From: Enterobacteriaceae bacterium
GTDB taxonomy: Bacteria > Pseudomonadota > Gammaproteobacteria > Enterobacterales > Enterobacteriaceae
Assembly: GCA_022712475.1 (NCBI GenBank)
Contig: JALAGK010000493.1
Location: 1 to 8,107 of the forward strand
DNA length: 8,107 bases
Reading direction: 5' to 3'
Shown piece after piece: positions 7,398 to 8,107 of this stretch. The translations under genes were made by a program, and so were the position numbers. Under the pieces are notes generated by a model that saw nothing but the letters and a program-made list of their open reading frames with translations, had not been told where the DNA came from and searched no databases. Position 1 is the first letter of the stretch, and each line of letters opens with the position of its first letter.

Positions 7398-8107
7398 ATG
7401 AAGCACATTGAACGCCTGCTGGGCATTATGCAGCGCCTGCGCGACCCACAAACGGGTTGCCCATGGGATAAAGCACAAACTTTCAGTACCATCGCCCCCT
7501 ATACGCTTGAAGAAACCTACGAAGTACTGGATGCCATTGCCCGCGATGACCTTGACGATCTGCGTGGTGAATTGGGTGATCTGCTGTTCCAGGTGGTGTT
7601 TTACGCACAAATGGCGCAGGAGCAAGGGCGTTTTGATTTTAACGATGTTTGCCAGGCTATCAGCGACAAGCTGGAGCGCCGTCATCCGCATATCTTTGGC
7701 GATGAAGCTACGCTGACTGACAGTGGGGCGGCACTGGCGCGCTGGGAGCACACCAAAAGCCAGGAGCGTGCGCAAAAGGCGCAGTTCTCTGCACTTGACG
7801 ATATTCCACAAGCAATGCCTGCGTTGATGCGCGCCCATAAAATCCAGAAGCGCGTGGCGGCGGTGGGTTTCGACTGGGAGACGCTCGGGCCGGTTGTGGA
7901 TAAAGTCCATGAAGAACTTGATGAAGTGATGCACGAAGCGCAGCAGGACACGGTGGATGACGCAAAGCTTGAAGAAGAGATTGGAGATTTGCTGTTTGCG
8001 ACAGTCAATCTGTCACGCCACCTGGGAATGAAAGCAGAAATGGCGCTGGCCAGGGCAAATATCAAATTCGAGCGTCGCTTTCGTGAAGTGGAGCGTTTGA
8101 TTGCCAC
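7398..8107 (+). CDS. mazG: Nucleoside triphosphate pyrophosphohydrolase MazG, 3'-truncated by window edge
   Basis: Cytoplasmic, Mg-dependent all-alpha NTP pyrophosphatase that hydrolyses canonical and non-canonical NTPs to NMP and pyrophosphate. In E. coli it is linked to lowering ppGpp and to nutritional-stress survival. The frame stays open to the window end with 236 codons visible; E. coli MazG has 263 residues, so about 25 are missing. The N-terminal MazG domain shows CPWDKAQTF (21-29) and the metal-binding pattern LEETYEV (38-43 region, Glu38, Glu39, Glu42) with GELGDLL (Glu58, Asp61). The second, catalytic domain repeats it as EELDEV (172-177) and EEEIGDLLFATVNL (192-204, Glu194, Asp197). 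The ATG at 7398 has AGGGAG four bases upstream and gives the family N-terminus (MKHIERLLGIMQRLRDP). relA ends 46 bp upstream with a terminator between. In E. coli pyrG follows mazG; that cannot be seen here. Confidence 0.97.
   Translation, partial: MKHIERLLGIMQRLRDPQTGCPWDKAQTFSTIAPYTLEETYEVLDAIARDDLDDLRGELGDLLFQVVFYAQMAQEQGRFDFNDVCQAISDKLERRHPHIFGDEATLTDSGAALARWEHTKSQERAQKAQFSALDDIPQAMPALMRAHKIQKRVAAVGFDWETLGPVVDKVHEELDEVMHEAQQDTVDDAKLEEEIGDLLFATVNLSRHLGMKAEMALARANIKFERRFREVERLIA

Noticed and set aside
7386..7934. 182-codon minus-strand open frame over mazG
   Set aside because: mazG on the plus strand is clearly the real gene (metal-binding motifs twice, good start site); the antisense frame has no family features.
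1..8107. Mobile element, CRISPR array, defence or other undescribed system
   Set aside because: Essentially all of the window is accounted for by five conserved housekeeping or regulatory genes with short gaps; no direct repeats, transposase, integrase, tRNA or compositional break was seen.

Overview
The window looks like an ordinary chromosomal segment of a gammaproteobacterium in the Enterobacteriaceae. The four protein families and their order (barA diverging from rlmD, then relA, then mazG) match the Escherichia/Salmonella neighbourhood. BarA, RlmD and RelA have nearly the same length as the E. coli proteins as I remember them, with the key catalytic residues at the same or almost the same positions. 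The many substitutions, the absence of mazEF between relA and mazG, and a glycerate kinase gene beside barA argue against E. coli itself. I cannot name the genus from sequence alone.

Layout. Bases 1-842 (+) are the 3' part of a glycerate 2-kinase gene cut by the left edge. Bases 843-955 are non-coding and carry a 9-bp GC-rich hairpin between two converging genes. Bases 956-3712 (-) encode BarA, the hybrid sensor kinase. A 57-bp divergent intergenic region (3713-3769) serves barA on one side and rlmD on the other. Bases 3770-5068 (+) encode RlmD, the 23S rRNA m5U1939 methyltransferase. After a 54-bp gap with a GC hairpin and a good ribosome binding site comes relA (5123-7351, +), the ribosome-associated (p)ppGpp synthetase. 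A terminator-like hairpin (7357-7386) lies in the 46-bp relA-mazG gap, and mazG (7398 to the right edge, +) is cut before its stop codon. No intergenic stretch exceeds 113 bases.

Functionally the segment groups global regulation and stress physiology. BarA feeds the UvrY-CsrB/C-CsrA carbon-storage switch, RelA makes the stringent-response alarmone, MazG hydrolyses nucleoside triphosphates and is linked in E. coli to lowering ppGpp, and RlmD modifies the large ribosomal subunit. The glycerate kinase belongs to sugar-acid catabolism (glucarate/galactarate to 2-phosphoglycerate).

I found no mobile element, CRISPR array, tRNA, rRNA, phage gene or unknown coding gene, and no evidence for an undescribed system. 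The points worth a second look are small: the missing mazEF with a terminator placed against mazG, hairpins at gene borders, the unusual rlmD start region, and paired perfect -10 hexamers inside rlmD.
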